DNA of 63,921 nucleotides from Alphaproteobacteria bacterium (GCA_005884765.1 VAZV01000158.1:1-63921), one strand, 5' to 3'; positions 9,142 to 18,716 are shown, numbered from the stretch's first letter. Program-made: numbers and translations. Notes: generated by a model from the letters alone, not told the origin.

Positions 9142-10620
9142 TCAATCGTAAGCGGGCAGCTTTCGCATCACACGGCCGATGGCGTCGGCCCCGGCGTCAA
9201 TCTCCGGCTCGGTCCAGGCGGCAAAACCAAGGAAGAGGCCCTGACCGGTGACCTCTCCGGTGAAATGGCGCGAGAGGGGTCGGCCTGTCACGCCTAGTGT
9301 TGCCAAACGCTCTGCAACATCGACATCGCTCTCGCGCCGGCCGAGTTGGACGAGAAGCTGCATGCCACCCGCGGGCGGTGTAATCTTCAACGCATGACCG
9401 GCGGCGACGCGCAGCGCCTGCGCGAGGTGGTCGCGTCGTTCACGATAGATGCGCGTCATCTTGCGGATATGCGCAGCCAAAAGACCATCGTCCATGAATT
9501 CGGCCAAGGCCTCCTGCAGGGGAGGCGGCACGATCTGCCCGCTATGACGCTGAGCCTTCTCGAACACGTCCACCAGCCTACTCGGCACGATGGCATAACC
9601 GCAGCGTATATCAGCGAACATCGATTTCGAGAACGTGCCGACATAAAAGACGCTGCCGGTTTCGTCGAGCCCCTGCAACGCTGCGACCGGCCTGCCGTCG
9701 TAGTGGAATTCGCTGTCGTAATCGTCCTCGATGATTGCGGCGCCGGTTGACCCGGCGAAAGCGAGCAACTCCCTTCGTCGATTGATGGGCATCAGCAGAC
9801 CGGTAGGGTATTGGTGGGACGGGGTGACAAAAATCAATCGCGGCCGATCACGCCGGCCGTGGAACGAGAGGCCGCTGCGATCGAGCCCTATGCCGCGAAT
9901 GACGGCTCCTGCCGCTTCGAATGCCGCGTGCGCCCCACCGTAGCCGGGACTTTCGAGCCAGGCGATGTCGCCCGCGTCGAGCAAGACCCGAGCGATCAGC
10001 TCGATCGACGCCTGCGCGGTCGGCGTGATGATGATCTGTCGAGCATCGCACCTGACGCCTCGATGCTCGACCAGATGTCCGAGCAGCGCAGCCTGGAGCG
10101 AGGCCCTGTTCAATGCCGTCGTGCCAGGTGCAAACGCGCCGCGCGCGGCGCGTCGAAGGCAGCGCGCCCACAGATCGTGCGGAAACGCGCGCGCATCGGC
10201 CAGTCCCGGAACAAACGGCCTCGGTTGGCCTTCGTTCGCGAAGGGCCAATCCGCTTTGCGGACACGTTGCGCCCAGCGTGAAATGCGCACGGTAGTGGCC
10301 GCTCTGCGGAAGGTTTGCCGGCCGGATACCAGCCTTGATACCAGCCTTGGCTTCGAAACCGCTGCGACGACAGGACGTCGTCCCTGCGTGACGATGAGGT
10401 AGCCTTCCATCGCCAACTGATCGATGACGAACGAAACCGTATTGCGCGACACCTTTAGTTGACGTGCGAATTCTCGGCTGGAGGGCAAGCGATGCCCCGG
10501 CGGCAGCGAGCCACCCAGGATCGATCCGCGCAACTGTTCGTAGAGTTGATGCGTAAGGGTTTCGTCGCCTGCCGGATGCAGATCGAAATCGACCGCACCG
10601 GCTAGAAGGTTATTTCTCAT
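9142..10620 (-). CDS. MocR/PdxR-type GntR regulator with aminotransferase domain
   Basis: This is a 492-residue fusion. Residues 20-90 are a GntR winged helix (LYEQLRGSILGG, LPSSREFARQLKVSRNTV). The remainder is a fold-type I aminotransferase domain with IIEDDYDSEFHY and the PLP-lysine segment VGTFSKSMF. Proteins of this group bind PLP as a ligand or cofactor and regulate transcription rather than act as metabolic enzymes. It is divergent from a DMT exporter across 109 bases that contain a palindrome and direct repeats, so it probably controls that exporter and itself. The effector (PLP or an amino compound) is inferred from the family. Confidence 0.9.
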   Translation of the reverse strand: MRNNLLAGAVDFDLHPAGDETLTHQLYEQLRGSILGGSLPPGHRLPSSREFARQLKVSRNTVSFVIDQLAMEGYLIVTQGRRPVVAAVSKPRLVSRLVSGRQTFRRAATTVRISRWAQRVRKADWPFANEGQPRPFVPGLADARAFPHDLWARCLRRAARGAFAPGTTALNRASLQAALLGHLVEHRGVRCDARQIIITPTAQASIELIARVLLDAGDIAWLESPGYGGAHAAFEAAGAVIRGIGLDRSGLSFHGRRDRPRLIFVTPSHQYPTGLLMPINRRRELLAFAGSTGAAIIEDDYDSEFHYDGRPVAALQGLDETGSVFYVGTFSKSMFADIRCGYAIVPSRLVDVFEKAQRHSGQIVPPPLQEALAEFMDDGLLAAHIRKMTRIYRERRDHLAQALRVAAGHALKITPPAGGMQLLVQLGRRESDVDVAERLATLGVTGRPLSRHFTGEVTGQGLFLGFAAWTEPEIDAGADAIGRVMRKLPAYD

Positions 10621-10623
10621 AAC

Positions 10624-10674
10624 TGGCTCTATTAGAGTCTAATAGATGGCTCTTTTGTAAAGGCCAGTAGAGCC
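10624..10674. promoter_or_regulatory. Putative MocR operator (palindrome plus direct repeats)
   Basis: CTATTAG and CTAATAG form a perfect inverted repeat at 10629-10645 around 3 bases. TGGCTCT occurs twice in direct orientation (10624-10630 and 10647-10653), and AGAGCC (10669-10674) is an inverted third copy. The cluster lies just before the MocR start codon and upstream of the divergent exporter. MocR-type regulators commonly bind spaced direct repeats in such divergent regions. Binding is inferred. Confidence 0.6.
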
Positions 10675-10729
10675 TATGGTCGAGCCCGTGTCGAGTGCCG
10701 CAAGGGCGCTTGCGATCGTGGGATCGACG

Positions 10730-11719
10730 ATGAAGCACACCCTCTCTCGCCGTGCGGCGCTGCCTCTATTTGCTGTCGTTGTCGTGATGTGGGGCTCGAA
10801 CTGGGCCATCACGAAAACACTCGTTCAGAGCGTCTCGCCACTGTGGACCGCGGCAATCCGCTCGGCCATCGCGACCGTGGCCTTGTTCGTATTGCTGCTG
10901 GCGCGCGGGCAATTCGTGCGACCGCGGCGTGGCGACATTCCGGTAATTCTTACCGTCGCGCTGCTTCACATGGGAGCGTTCTCGGCGCTCGTCGCCTTCG
11001 GCCTTCAATTCGTGCCGGCCGGCCGGTCCATCGTGCTCGGCTATACCACCCCGCTTTGGGTCGCGCCCGGCGCTTGGCTGTTCCTCGGCGAGCCGGCGAC
11101 GCGATCGCGGCTCGCGGGAATTGGGTTAGGCTTGGCCGGACTGGCTATCATGTTCAATCCGCTGGCCTTCGACTGGAACGACAGGAATGCGCTGGTCGGC
11201 AACGGCCTGATCCTGCTGGCGGCGCTGTGCCGGGCGGCCAATATTCTCTACGTCCGTGCGCACAGGTGGATTTCGACACCGTTCCAAATGGTCTTCTGGC
11301 AGGCGCTGTTCGCCACCTTCGTATTGTCGGCGCTGGCTTTGTCGATTGATGGAGCACCGCAGGCACATTGGAGTCCTGGTCTTGCGGGCGCGTTTCTCTA
11401 TGCGGGAATATGCGGTACGGCGCTGGCCCATTGGGCGATGGTGGTGGTCAACCGCAACCTGCCAGCCGTTACGACGTCACTTGGCCTCCTGGCAACGCCC
11501 GTCGTCGGCGTGGCCACTTCAGCGATCTTCCTCGGCGAGGCGATCGGCAATTCCTTGATCATTGCGATGACGATGATCCTGGCGGGCATCGCGATCGGGA
11601 CCATTCCCCGCGGCACCGTCAGGGCCATTTCACTTCCGGCGGCAGCGACGACAGGATCGAATCGACGTTGCCGCCCGTTTTCAATCCGAAAATGGTGCCG
11701 CGGTCATACAACAGGTTGA
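10730..11719 (+). CDS. EamA/DMT-family transporter
   Basis: This protein of about 329 residues has ten hydrophobic helices and two EamA-like halves: [13 protein letters not shown] near the start, [27 protein letters not shown] helix 4, and later [17 protein letters not shown] and [21 protein letters not shown]. The ATG at 10730 gives the usual short N-terminus; an ATG at 10676 would add 18 residues. Such drug/metabolite transporters export amino acids or other small metabolites. It is paired with the divergent MocR regulator. The last 101 bases run antisense into the end of hemF, giving a tail of about 30 residues that does not look like the family. Confidence 0.85.
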   Translation: MKHTLSRRAALPLFAVVVVMWGSNWAITKTLVQSVSPLWTAAIRSAIATVALFVLLLARGQFVRPRRGDIPVILTVALLHMGAFSALVAFGLQFVPAGRSIVLGYTTPLWVAPGAWLFLGEPATRSRLAGIGLGLAGLAIMFNPLAFDWNDRNALVGNGLILLAALCRAANILYVRAHRWISTPFQMVFWQALFATFVLSALALSIDGAPQAHWSPGLAGAFLYAGICGTALAHWAMVVVNRNLPAVTTSLGLLATPVVGVATSAIFLGEAIGNSLIIAMTMILAGIAIGTIPRGTVRAISLPAAATTGSNRRCRPFSIRKWCRGHTTG

Positions 11720-12506
11720 ATTCGACGTAGCGGCCGCGCCGGATCAACTGTTCTTCGCGGTCCTCGGTGCTCCAGGATGTGCCAAAATTGCGCCTGACAA
11801 TCTCGGGATAGACCTTCAGCAGCGCGCGGCCGACATCCTTGGTGAAGGCGAGGTCCGCCTCCCAGTCCCCTGAGTCGTGCCAGTCGTAGAAGATGCCGCC
11901 GATGCCGCGCGCTTCCTTGCGATGCGGCAGGTAGAAATACTCGTCGCACCATTTTTTGTATTTTTCGTAAGGCGCGACCGCTGCATGGGCGTCGCATGCG
12001 GCCTTCATGGCGGCATGAAAGGTGACCGCGTCGGCATCGTCCTCGCTTCGCCGCCGCTCGAGCAAAGGCGTCAGATCGGCGCCGCCGCCGAACCAGGCCT
12101 TGGTGGTGACGACGAAGCGGGTGTTCATATGCACCGCCGGCACATTCGGATTGCGCATATGCGCAATCAGCGAAATGCCCGACGCCCAGAAACGGGGATC
12201 CTCGGCGGCGCCGGGAATCTGCGCGCGGAACTCAGGGGCAAACTCGCCGTGCACGGTGGAGCAATGCACGCCGACCTTCTCGAACAGCCGTCCATGCATC
12301 ACACTCATCTCGCCGCCGCCGCCGGGCTGGCCGGTATGGTCGGTGCGCTCCCATGGTGTGCGCACGAAACGCCCGGCGCGGCCCGGATAGAGCGGGGAGG
12401 GCGCATCGTCCTCCAGCTTCTCGAAGCTTTGGCAGATCTCGTCGCGCAGCGCTTCGAACCAGCTCCGCGCCCGCGCCTTGCGATCCTCGATCACGGACAT
12501 GTCCAT
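11619..12506 (-). CDS. hemF: Oxygen-dependent coproporphyrinogen-III oxidase
   Basis: This 295-residue enzyme converts coproporphyrinogen III to protoporphyrinogen IX in heme synthesis using O2. HemF signatures are seen in order: [65 protein letters not shown] and [15 protein letters not shown]. The length matches the family. Its 3' end overlaps the convergent exporter gene by about 100 bases. It sits 31 bases downstream of queE on the same strand. Confidence 0.95.
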   Translation of the reverse strand: MDMSVIEDRKARARSWFEALRDEICQSFEKLEDDAPSPLYPGRAGRFVRTPWERTDHTGQPGGGGEMSVMHGRLFEKVGVHCSTVHGEFAPEFRAQIPGAAEDPRFWASGISLIAHMRNPNVPAVHMNTRFVVTTKAWFGGGADLTPLLERRRSEDDADAVTFHAAMKAACDAHAAVAPYEKYKKWCDEYFYLPHRKEARGIGGIFYDWHDSGDWEADLAFTKDVGRALLKVYPEIVRRNFGTSWSTEDREEQLIRRGRYVEFNLLYDRGTIFGLKTGGNVDSILSSLPPEVKWP

Positions 12507-12519
12507 CGGCGCTATCCAA

Positions 12520-12550
12520 TTCTACCTGATGCCAGTTCTACCTGATGCCA
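12520..12550. repeat. 16-bp tandem duplication at the queE stop codon
   Basis: TTCTACCTGATGCCA occurs at 12520-12534 and again at 12536-12550. Read on the minus strand, each copy encodes the last residues of QueE and its stop (GIR-stop), so the end of the gene is duplicated just beyond its own stop. This suggests slippage or a recent small duplication. Confidence 0.75.
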
Positions 12551-13170
12551 AGTGTCTTATGCGTCTGCAAGCTGAGCCGCCATTGCGGATGGCGCAAGCA
12601 ATACTCGACCGCGCGCGCGGTGTTCTCGATCACGTCCGGGCCGTCCATCGGCTGCAGCGAGAACCGTTCGAAATCGAGATCGGCAAACGCCTCCGGCGCC
12701 GCGTCAGCCTGCGGGTAGACCAGCTTCAGCTCCTGGCCGCGGCGGATCACGAGCTCCGCGCCGGCTTTGGGGCTGACGCAAATCCAGTCCAGGCCAGCGG
12801 GGGGATCGATCGTGCCGTTCGTCTCGACGCCGATCGCGAAGCCGCGCGCATGCAGCGAATCGATCAGCGGCGAGTCGACCTGCAGCAGCGGCTCGCCGCC
12901 GGTCAGGACTGTGTAGCGGTTCGCCTCGGCTCCCACCCATTGCGCGGCAATGGTCTCGGCGAGTTCGTCCGGGCAGGCGTAGCGGCCGCCCAGCGTTCCA
13001 TCGGTGCCGACGAAATCGGTGTCGCAAAACCGGCAGATCGCGCTGGCGCGATCCACTTCACGGCCGCTCCAGAGATTGCAGCCGGAGAAGCGGCAAAATA
13101 CCGCCGCGCGCCCGGCATGCGCGCCTTCGCCCTGCAGGGTGAGGAAGATTTCCTTTACCGCATAACCCAC
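12538..13170 (-). CDS. queE: 7-carboxy-7-deazaguanine synthase (radical SAM)
   Basis: This is a 210-residue radical SAM enzyme of queuosine/preQ0 synthesis. It carries the QueE-specific CX14CX2C cluster motif at C31, C46 and C49, instead of the usual CX3CX2C. Also seen are the N-terminal IFLTLQGEGAHAGRAAVF motif and the GGEPLLQVD and ETNGT motifs. It converts 6-carboxytetrahydropterin to 7-carboxy-7-deazaguanine. It lies between trmL and hemF on the same strand, 12 bases from trmL. No other queuosine gene is in the window. Confidence 0.94.
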   Translation of the reverse strand: MGYAVKEIFLTLQGEGAHAGRAAVFCRFSGCNLWSGREVDRASAICRFCDTDFVGTDGTLGGRYACPDELAETIAAQWVGAEANRYTVLTGGEPLLQVDSPLIDSLHARGFAIGVETNGTIDPPAGLDWICVSPKAGAELVIRRGQELKLVYPQADAAPEAFADLDFERFSLQPMDGPDVIENTARAVEYCLRHPQWRLSLQTHKTLGIR

Positions 13171-13182
13171 GCCTCGGTTCCT

Positions 13183-13638
13183 TTATGGCTGCTGTGCGGT
13201 CTGCCGCAGCGCCTCGCCAACCGCCATGGCGGCCGCCATCGCGACATTGAGCGAACGCAGGCGCGGCCTGATCGGGATCATCAGCCGTGCGTCGGCGGCA
13301 GCTACGACGTCGTCGGTGACACCAGCGGTTTCGCGCCCGAACAACAGGATGTCCGATGCGCCGTAGCGGAAATCAAGATAGGCCGTGGCGCCCTTGGTGG
13401 TGAACAGGATCAGCCGGTAGTTCGCGGCCAAACGCCATTGTTCGAACTTATTCCAGGAATCGTGCCGCGTAAGCCGCACCTCGTCGAGATAGTCCATGCC
13501 CGCCCGGCGGAATTGCCGGTCCGAGGTCGCAAAACCCGCCGGCTCGATGATGTGGGCCGCCACGTCCAGGCAGGCGCAGAGCCTCAAAATGGTCCCGGTA
13601 TTTTGGGGAATGTCCGGCTGGAAAAGCGCGATCTGCAT
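13183..13638 (-). CDS. trmL: tRNA (cytidine/uridine-34 2'-O)-methyltransferase
   Basis: This is a 151-residue SPOUT methyltransferase, the normal length for TrmL. The N-terminus IALFQPDIPQNTGTILRLCA and the knot motifs LLFGRETAGV and IPIRPRLRSLNVAMAAAMA are clear. It methylates the wobble ribose of certain tRNALeu. The ATG at 13636-13638 was chosen because the upstream sequence lacks family similarity and enters the control region shared with the divergent Rieske gene. Confidence 0.92.
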   Translation of the reverse strand: MQIALFQPDIPQNTGTILRLCACLDVAAHIIEPAGFATSDRQFRRAGMDYLDEVRLTRHDSWNKFEQWRLAANYRLILFTTKGATAYLDFRYGASDILLFGRETAGVTDDVVAAADARLMIPIRPRLRSLNVAMAAAMAVGEALRQTAQQP

Positions 13639-13895
13639 TTTGTGACAGCCCTGATAATTCATGGCCCTGCGCGGAATGAGTGCATTGCACGCGTAGCTGC
13701 CGATAGCGGGCTTGCGCTCGTGCGGCAAGGGTGCCAATAGAACGATTCTGGACTGCTGGGGATCGCCTGATGGGCGAGAAAAGGCGGTCGTTCTGCCGCC
13801 GCGGGGGCCGCGGGCGCCGGCAGCCTCCCTCGGCGACGTGTTCAACGTCCTTCGGGGCGGTTCCACCGGCTGCAGATAAGAAAGGGCTTGGAATC

Positions 13896-14426
13896 GTGAC
13901 GACAGCGTCTTCGGCGGACCATGGGACACGCCGTGATTTCCTCTTTGTTGCAACCGGAGCCGCCGCAGCAGTCGGTAGTCTCGCGACGCTCTGGCCCTTC
14001 GTTTCCCAGATGAATCCGGACGCCACGACAATCGCGGCCGGTGCGCCGATCGAGGTCGATCTGACGCCGATTGCCTCGGGGCAGGACATCAAGGTGTTCT
14101 GGCGGGGCAAGCCGATCTACATCATGAACCGCACCAAGAAGCAGGTCGACGAAGCCCGCCAGGTGCCGGTCTCCAGCCTGCCCGATCCGGCAACCGACCA
14201 ATCCCGGGTCAAGGAAGGTCACGACCAGTGGCTGGTCGTGATTGGCATCTGCACCCATCTCGGCTGCATCCCGATCGCCCACGAGGGCAATTACGACGGC
14301 TTCTTCTGCCCTTGCCATGGCTCGCAATACGACTCCTCCGGTCGCATTCGCCAAGGGCCCGCGCCCGCCAATCTGGCGGTGCCGCCCTATCAGTTCGTTT
14401 CCGATAGCAAACTCCAGATCGGCTAG
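13896..14426 (+). CDS. petA: Ubiquinol-cytochrome c reductase Rieske iron-sulfur subunit
   Basis: This 176-residue subunit of the cytochrome bc1 complex transfers electrons from ubiquinol to cytochrome c1. A twin-arginine motif ([11 protein letters not shown], residues 11-21) leads into the membrane anchor. The [2Fe-2S] motifs are C119-T-H121-LG-C124 and C138-P-C140-H141-GS. The GTG at 13896 was chosen because AAGAAAGGG (13878-13886) lies at ribosome-binding distance and the family starts a few residues before the Tat motif. It is followed 62 bases later by fbcH, the standard bc1 operon order. Confidence 0.95.
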   Translation: MTTASSADHGTRRDFLFVATGAAAAVGSLATLWPFVSQMNPDATTIAAGAPIEVDLTPIASGQDIKVFWRGKPIYIMNRTKKQVDEARQVPVSSLPDPATDQSRVKEGHDQWLVVIGICTHLGCIPIAHEGNYDGFFCPCHGSQYDSSGRIRQGPAPANLAVPPYQFVSDSKLQIG

Positions 14427-14488
14427 CCTCGGATCGAACTCCGAGGCATCGCGCCATCGCGTCGTCGTTTTTCCCCAGGGATCGCATC

Positions 14489-16558
14489 ATGAGCGGACCA
14501 TCCGACTACCAACCGACCAATCCCGTCTTGCAGTGGATTGAGCGGCGTCTGCCGATCTTCGGATTAATGCACTCTTCCTTCGTGGCCTATCCGACGCCGC
14601 GCAATTTGAACTACTGGTGGACGTTCGGCGCCATCCTTTCGTTCATGCTCGGCGTGCAGATCCTGACCGGCGTGATCCTGGCGATGCACTACACGCCGGA
14701 GGCCACCATGGCCTTCCACTCGGTCGAGGCCATCGTGCGCGACGTGAACTACGGCTGGCTGATGCGCAATATGCACGCCAGCGGCGCGTCGATGTTCTTT
14801 TTCGCGGTCTACGTCCACATGTTCCGCGGCCTGTATTACGGCTCCTACAAGGAGCCGCGCGAAATCCTCTGGATCCTCGGCGTCATCATCTACCTTCTGA
14901 TGATGGCGACCGGCTTCATGGGCTACGTGCTGCCGTGGGGCCAGATGAGTTTCTGGGGCGCCACCGTCATCACCAATCTGTTCTCGGCCATTCCCTATGT
15001 CGGCGATAGCATCGTGACGTTGTTGTGGGGCGGCTATTCGGTCGGCAATCCCACATTGAACCGCTTCTTCTCGCTGCACTATCTGTTGCCGTTCGTGATC
15101 GCCGGCGTCGTGGTGCTGCACATCTGGGCGCTGCATGTCGCAGGCCAGAACAATCCAGCCGGCGTCGAGGCCAAGACGGAAAAGGACACCGTGGCCTTTA
15201 CGCCTTATGCGACCATCAAGGATTTGTTCGGCGTTTCCTGCTTCATGATCCTGTTCGCGTGGTTCATCTTCTACATGCCGAACTACCTCGGGGACGCCGA
15301 CAACTATATTCCAGCCAATCCCGGCGTGACGCCCGCCCATATCGTGCCGGAGTGGTATTACCTGCCGTTCTACGCGATGCTGCGCTCTATTCCGAACAAG
15401 CTCGCCGGCGTGGTCGTGATGTTCTCCTCGATCCTGATCCTGGTGTTCCTGCCGTGGCTTGATACCGCGAAAACCAAATCGTGCACGTATCGCCCGCTGG
15501 CGAAGCAGTTCTTCTGGATCTTCGTCATCGTCGGCATATTGCTCGGCTATCTCGGCGCGCAGCCGCCCGAAGGCATCTATGTGATCGCAGGCCGCGTCCT
15601 GACCTTCTGCTACTTCGCCTATTTCCTGATCGTGCTGCCGTTGCTCAGCCGGGTCGAAAAGGCGAAGCCGCTGCCGAATTCGATCGCCGACGATGTGCTG
15701 GCGAAGACCGGACGCAAGACCGCGCCCATGGTGTCGACCGTGATCGCGCTGATGATAGCGGGCGCCCTGTTCGCCGGCTCCACGCAGAACGCGCGGGCCG
15801 CCGAGGATGAGACACCGCCGTCGCAGACATGGTCGTTCTCAGGTCCGTTCGGCAAGTTCGATCGCGGCGCGTTGCAACGCGGTCTCAAGGTCTACAAGGA
15901 AGTTTGCTCCGCTTGTCACTCGCTGAACTATATCGCGTTTCGTAATATCGCCGATCCCGGTGGTCCCGGGTATTCGGAAGCGCAGGCGAAGTCGTTCGCA
16001 GCCGAATACAAGATCAAGGACGGCCCGAACGATCAGGGCGAAATGTTCGAGCGGCCGGGCCGGCCGGCGGATTATTTCCCCGCGCCGTTCCCCAACGAGC
16101 AGGCAGCTCGCGCGGCCAATGGCGGCGGATTACCGCCGGACCTTTCGCTGATCACCAAGGCGCGTTCTTATGAGCGCGGCTTTCCGAAATTCATTTTCGA
16201 CTTCTTCACCCAGTTCCAGGAGCAGGGCCCGAACTACGTCGATGCGCTCCTGCAGGGTTTTGAGGACAAGCCGCCGCCCGGCGTGACCATTCCGGAAGGT
16301 TCCTATTACAACAAGTATTTCCCCGGCCACGCCATCAAGATGCCGAAGCCGCTGAGCGATGGCCAGGTCACCTTCGACGATGGTTCGCCGGCGACGGTTG
16401 CCCAATATGCCAAGGACGTTACGACCTTCCTGATGTGGGCCGCGGACCCGCACATGGAGGCGCGCAAACACCTGGGCTTTCAAGTGTTCGTGTTCCTGAT
16501 CATCTTCGCCGGAATGATGTACTTCACCAAGAAGAAGGTCTGGGCCGAGGCGCACTGA
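14489..16558 (+). CDS. fbcH: Fused cytochrome b / cytochrome c1 of the bc1 complex
   Basis: This is a 689-residue polyprotein. Residues 1 to about 410 are cytochrome b, with heme-binding helices around [16 protein letters not shown] and [15 protein letters not shown] and the [15 protein letters not shown] motif of the quinol site. Residues 414-440 form a second signal-like helix ending in ARAAEDE. Cytochrome c1 follows, with the heme c motif C473-SA-C476-H477 and a C-terminal anchor helix. In Bradyrhizobium the product is known to be cleaved into separate b and c1 proteins. The fusion marks the organism group. A rho-independent terminator follows. Confidence 0.96.
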   Translation: MSGPSDYQPTNPVLQWIERRLPIFGLMHSSFVAYPTPRNLNYWWTFGAILSFMLGVQILTGVILAMHYTPEATMAFHSVEAIVRDVNYGWLMRNMHASGASMFFFAVYVHMFRGLYYGSYKEPREILWILGVIIYLLMMATGFMGYVLPWGQMSFWGATVITNLFSAIPYVGDSIVTLLWGGYSVGNPTLNRFFSLHYLLPFVIAGVVVLHIWALHVAGQNNPAGVEAKTEKDTVAFTPYATIKDLFGVSCFMILFAWFIFYMPNYLGDADNYIPANPGVTPAHIVPEWYYLPFYAMLRSIPNKLAGVVVMFSSILILVFLPWLDTAKTKSCTYRPLAKQFFWIFVIVGILLGYLGAQPPEGIYVIAGRVLTFCYFAYFLIVLPLLSRVEKAKPLPNSIADDVLAKTGRKTAPMVSTVIALMIAGALFAGSTQNARAAEDETPPSQTWSFSGPFGKFDRGALQRGLKVYKEVCSACHSLNYIAFRNIADPGGPGYSEAQAKSFAAEYKIKDGPNDQGEMFERPGRPADYFPAPFPNEQAARAANGGGLPPDLSLITKARSYERGFPKFIFDFFTQFQEQGPNYVDALLQGFEDKPPPGVTIPEGSYYNKYFPGHAIKMPKPLSDGQVTFDDGSPATVAQYAKDVTTFLMWAADPHMEARKHLGFQVFVFLIIFAGMMYFTKKKVWAEAH

Positions 16559-16586
16559 GCTGGACCCGAGTGACGCAAATTTGAAG

Positions 16587-16608
16587 AAGCCCCTGCGGGG
16601 GCTTTTTT
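16587..16608 (+). terminator. Rho-independent terminator of the bc1 operon
   Basis: AAGCCCC (16587-16593) pairs with GGGGCTT (16598-16604) across a 4-base loop and runs into six Ts (16603-16608). It lies 29 bases after the fbcH stop. Confidence 0.88.
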
Positions 16609-16620
16609 GTTGGTTGAACC

Positions 16621-16703
16621 CCGTCATTGCGAGGAGCCAACGGGTCGCGCGAATGCGCGCCCGATGACGGGCTCCGCGACGAAGCTCGCGCTCGTAATGA
16701 CGG
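16621..16703. repeat. Dispersed palindromic repeat, copy 1 (83 bp)
   Basis: The element starts with CCGTCATTGCGAG (16621-16633) and ends with CTCGTAATGACGG (16691-16703), giving terminal inverted repeats with 12 of 13 positions matching. The interior contains GC-rich self-complementary sequence. Related copies are at 17463 and 21054. Such REP-like or MITE-like elements are common between genes in Bradyrhizobium. Confidence 0.75.
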
Positions 16704-16785
16704 GTGGTCAGCGATTGCATCTGGATCCCGCAACGGACAAAATAGTCCCCGGTCGGCCCCTAAGTAAAAACCACCGGAGGAACCC

Positions 16786-17460
16786 ATGGGTACCAGCATT
16801 ACGTTCAAGCGTCCGGACGGCAACGATGCGCACGGCTATCTCGCCAATGCCGCGCGCGGCAACGCGCCGGGGGTGGTGGTGATCCAGGAATGGTGGGGGC
16901 TGCAGGAGCAGATCAAGGGAATGTGCGATCGCTTTGCGGTCGCGGGCTTCGATGCGCTGGCGCCCGATCTCTACAAGGGCAAGGTGGTGCCGTATCACGA
17001 CACCGATGCCGCGGGCAGGGAGATGAACTCGCTGGATTTCATGGACGCCACCACGCAGACGGTGCGCGGCGCTGTGCAATATCTTGCCAGGAACGGTGCC
17101 AAGGTCGGTCTCACCGGCTTCTGTCTCGGCGGCGCGGTGACCATCATCGGCGCCACCAAAATTCCGGAGCTCACCGCCGGCGTGGTGTTTTATGGCATTC
17201 CACCGGAGCAGGCGGCCAAACCCGCGGACGTCAAGATTCCGCTACAGGCGCATTTTGCCAACACGGACGACTGGTGCACGCCGGAGCTCGTCGGCGGCTT
17301 CGAGAAAGCCATGAAGGCGGCGGGCAAATCGCTCGAGCTGTATCGCTATGATGCCGAACACGCTTTCGTCAACGAGCAACGCATGAGCGTGCACGATCGC
17401 CAGGCAGCGGAGCTCGCCTGGGGCCGCGCCACGGAGTTTTTCAGGAAGCATCTGGGGTGA
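16786..17460 (+). CDS. Dienelactone hydrolase family protein
   Basis: This is a 224-residue alpha/beta hydrolase. The nucleophile elbow GFCLGG carries Cys113 in place of Ser, as in dienelactone hydrolases. The probable triad is completed by D161 or D162 (NTDDWCTP) and H192 (DAEHAFVN), with the conserved Glu near residue 35 (IQEWWG). Such enzymes open dienelactone during aromatic degradation, but many homologues have other ester substrates. The gene stands alone between two copies of the dispersed repeat. CCGGAGG (about 16774-16780) is a good ribosome-binding site. The actual substrate is unknown. Confidence 0.88.
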   Translation: MGTSITFKRPDGNDAHGYLANAARGNAPGVVVIQEWWGLQEQIKGMCDRFAVAGFDALAPDLYKGKVVPYHDTDAAGREMNSLDFMDATTQTVRGAVQYLARNGAKVGLTGFCLGGAVTIIGATKIPELTAGVVFYGIPPEQAAKPADVKIPLQAHFANTDDWCTPELVGGFEKAMKAAGKSLELYRYDAEHAFVNEQRMSVHDRQAAELAWGRATEFFRKHLG

Positions 17461-17462
17461 GA

Positions 17463-17530
17463 CCGTCATTGCGAGGAGCGAAGCGACGAAGCAATCCAGT
17501 CTTCGGTTGCGGCACGATGGATTGCCTGGA
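17463..17530. repeat. Dispersed palindromic repeat, copy 2 (degenerate)
   Basis: CCGTCATTGCGAGGAGCGAA begins at 17463 and continues through GAAGCAATCCAG to 17499. GGATTGC at 17519-17525 is the inverse of GCAATCC, so the core can fold. The second terminal arm is missing or decayed. Confidence 0.6.
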
Positions 17531-17557
17531 GGTCGCGGCCTACGTGAGGCGACTGTG

Positions 17558-18556
17558 TCAACCAGCCTTGCTCACCTCATCCCACCACGCACACGTTCCC
17601 GACATCAGCTTGTAATTGCCCTCCATCACCTGGACCGGCGCGCGCAGGCCGGAGGCTGCCGCGCGCATCCGCATTTCGCGCGCCACCTCGCGATCTTTCT
17701 CCGGCAGCCAGACCCGCTCGTGGCCCCACAGGCTCGGTCCGTCCGTCATTTCGATCGGCTGCCAGGTCGCGGGATCGATCTCGCGCCCGCCCCAGCCGCA
17801 TTCGACCATGAACGACGAGGGCGTCTTGGCGTAGAACGAGGTCATGAAATCGTTGGTGTGGCGGCCGAGCGTGACGCCGACGCGATTTTCCTCGCTCAAC
17901 GCGACGTCGTAGGACTGGCCGACATCGTCGAGCGAGAACAGCTCCACCATCAGGTGATGCAAGCCGTTCTTGCCGGTTTCGATCAGCGCCAGTGAATGAT
18001 GGCGCGGGTTGATGTGGAAGAAATAGGCGCGAAACGGTTTTTCGATGAAATCGGAAAGGCGGAAGCCGAGCACGTCGACATAGAACGGCATCACCGCGTC
18101 GATGTTCTCGACCGTCAGCACGACATGGCCGAGGCCGAGCGGCCCGGTACGGAAGCCGGAAATCGAACGTCCGGGCTTGAAGGGCGTCTCGTCGATCTCG
18201 GCGCCGTAAAACGCTTCCAGCCGATTGCCGGCGGGATCGCGAAACGAAATCAGCGCGCGAACGCGTCTGTTGTCGGCAAGCTCCACCGCTTCGGCGGTAA
18301 CGGCGACGCCTGCGCCTTCCAGCCGCGCCGCGAGCGCGTCCAGCGCAGCGCCGTCAGCAACCTCCCAGCCGAAGAAGCGCGCGCCTTCGCCCATCGCGCG
18401 GTCGATGACGATACGCTGCTTGCGGTCGTCCATCCGGAAGGAGAGCTGTGAGTTGCCGCGTTCCACCGCCTGCAGGCCGACCAGGCTGGTCCCGAACTGC
18501 CGCCAATCCTCGAGCTTGTCAGATCCGAACCCGGCATATCCCAGTGCCCTTAGCAT
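17558..18556 (-). CDS. VOC-family extradiol ring-cleavage dioxygenase
   Basis: This 332-residue two-domain protein has the size of BphC/HsaC-type extradiol dioxygenases. Likely Fe(II) ligands are H144 (GLGHVVL), H201 (GLHHLMVE) and E252 (FMVECGWG), matching the spacing in that family. The N-terminal repeat domain lacks ligands, as expected. It would cleave a catechol-type ring next to the hydroxyls. No other ring-degradation gene adjoins it except the dienelactone hydrolase on the opposite strand, so the substrate (biphenyl-like, steroid-like or other catechol) cannot be assigned. Confidence 0.85.
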   Translation of the reverse strand: MLRALGYAGFGSDKLEDWRQFGTSLVGLQAVERGNSQLSFRMDDRKQRIVIDRAMGEGARFFGWEVADGAALDALAARLEGAGVAVTAEAVELADNRRVRALISFRDPAGNRLEAFYGAEIDETPFKPGRSISGFRTGPLGLGHVVLTVENIDAVMPFYVDVLGFRLSDFIEKPFRAYFFHINPRHHSLALIETGKNGLHHLMVELFSLDDVGQSYDVALSEENRVGVTLGRHTNDFMTSFYAKTPSSFMVECGWGGREIDPATWQPIEMTDGPSLWGHERVWLPEKDREVAREMRMRAAASGLRAPVQVMEGNYKLMSGTCAWWDEVSKAG

Positions 18557-18644
18557 GGCGCGTCTCCCTTAATCCCGGCGTTGATCCGCCGAACCTCGGC
18601 TAAATCCTACGCCTATTTTCGGGCCCGTCCACGGCTTAGCTTTT

Positions 18645-18709
18645 CAAGGCCTTGTTAGGTTTTCAAGGCCTTGGGTCCCTTGACGTCCCCGCGGCGCCGT
18701 GGTGTTTAC
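18645..18709 (+). promoter_or_regulatory. trp leader promoter with two CAAGGCCTTG palindromes
   Basis: The perfect 10-bp palindrome CAAGGCCTTG occurs at 18645-18654 and again at 18664-18673, 19 bp apart (about two helical turns), inside a repeated TTTTCAAGGCCTTG. Just downstream lies TTGACG (18680-18685) and, 18 bases further, GTTTAC (18704-18709), a plausible -35/-10 pair. Transcription would begin at or next to the leader ATG at 18717. The palindromes sit upstream of -35, where an activator or repressor could bind. The promoter assignment is inference. Confidence 0.6.
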
Positions 18710-18716
18710 CTGACCC

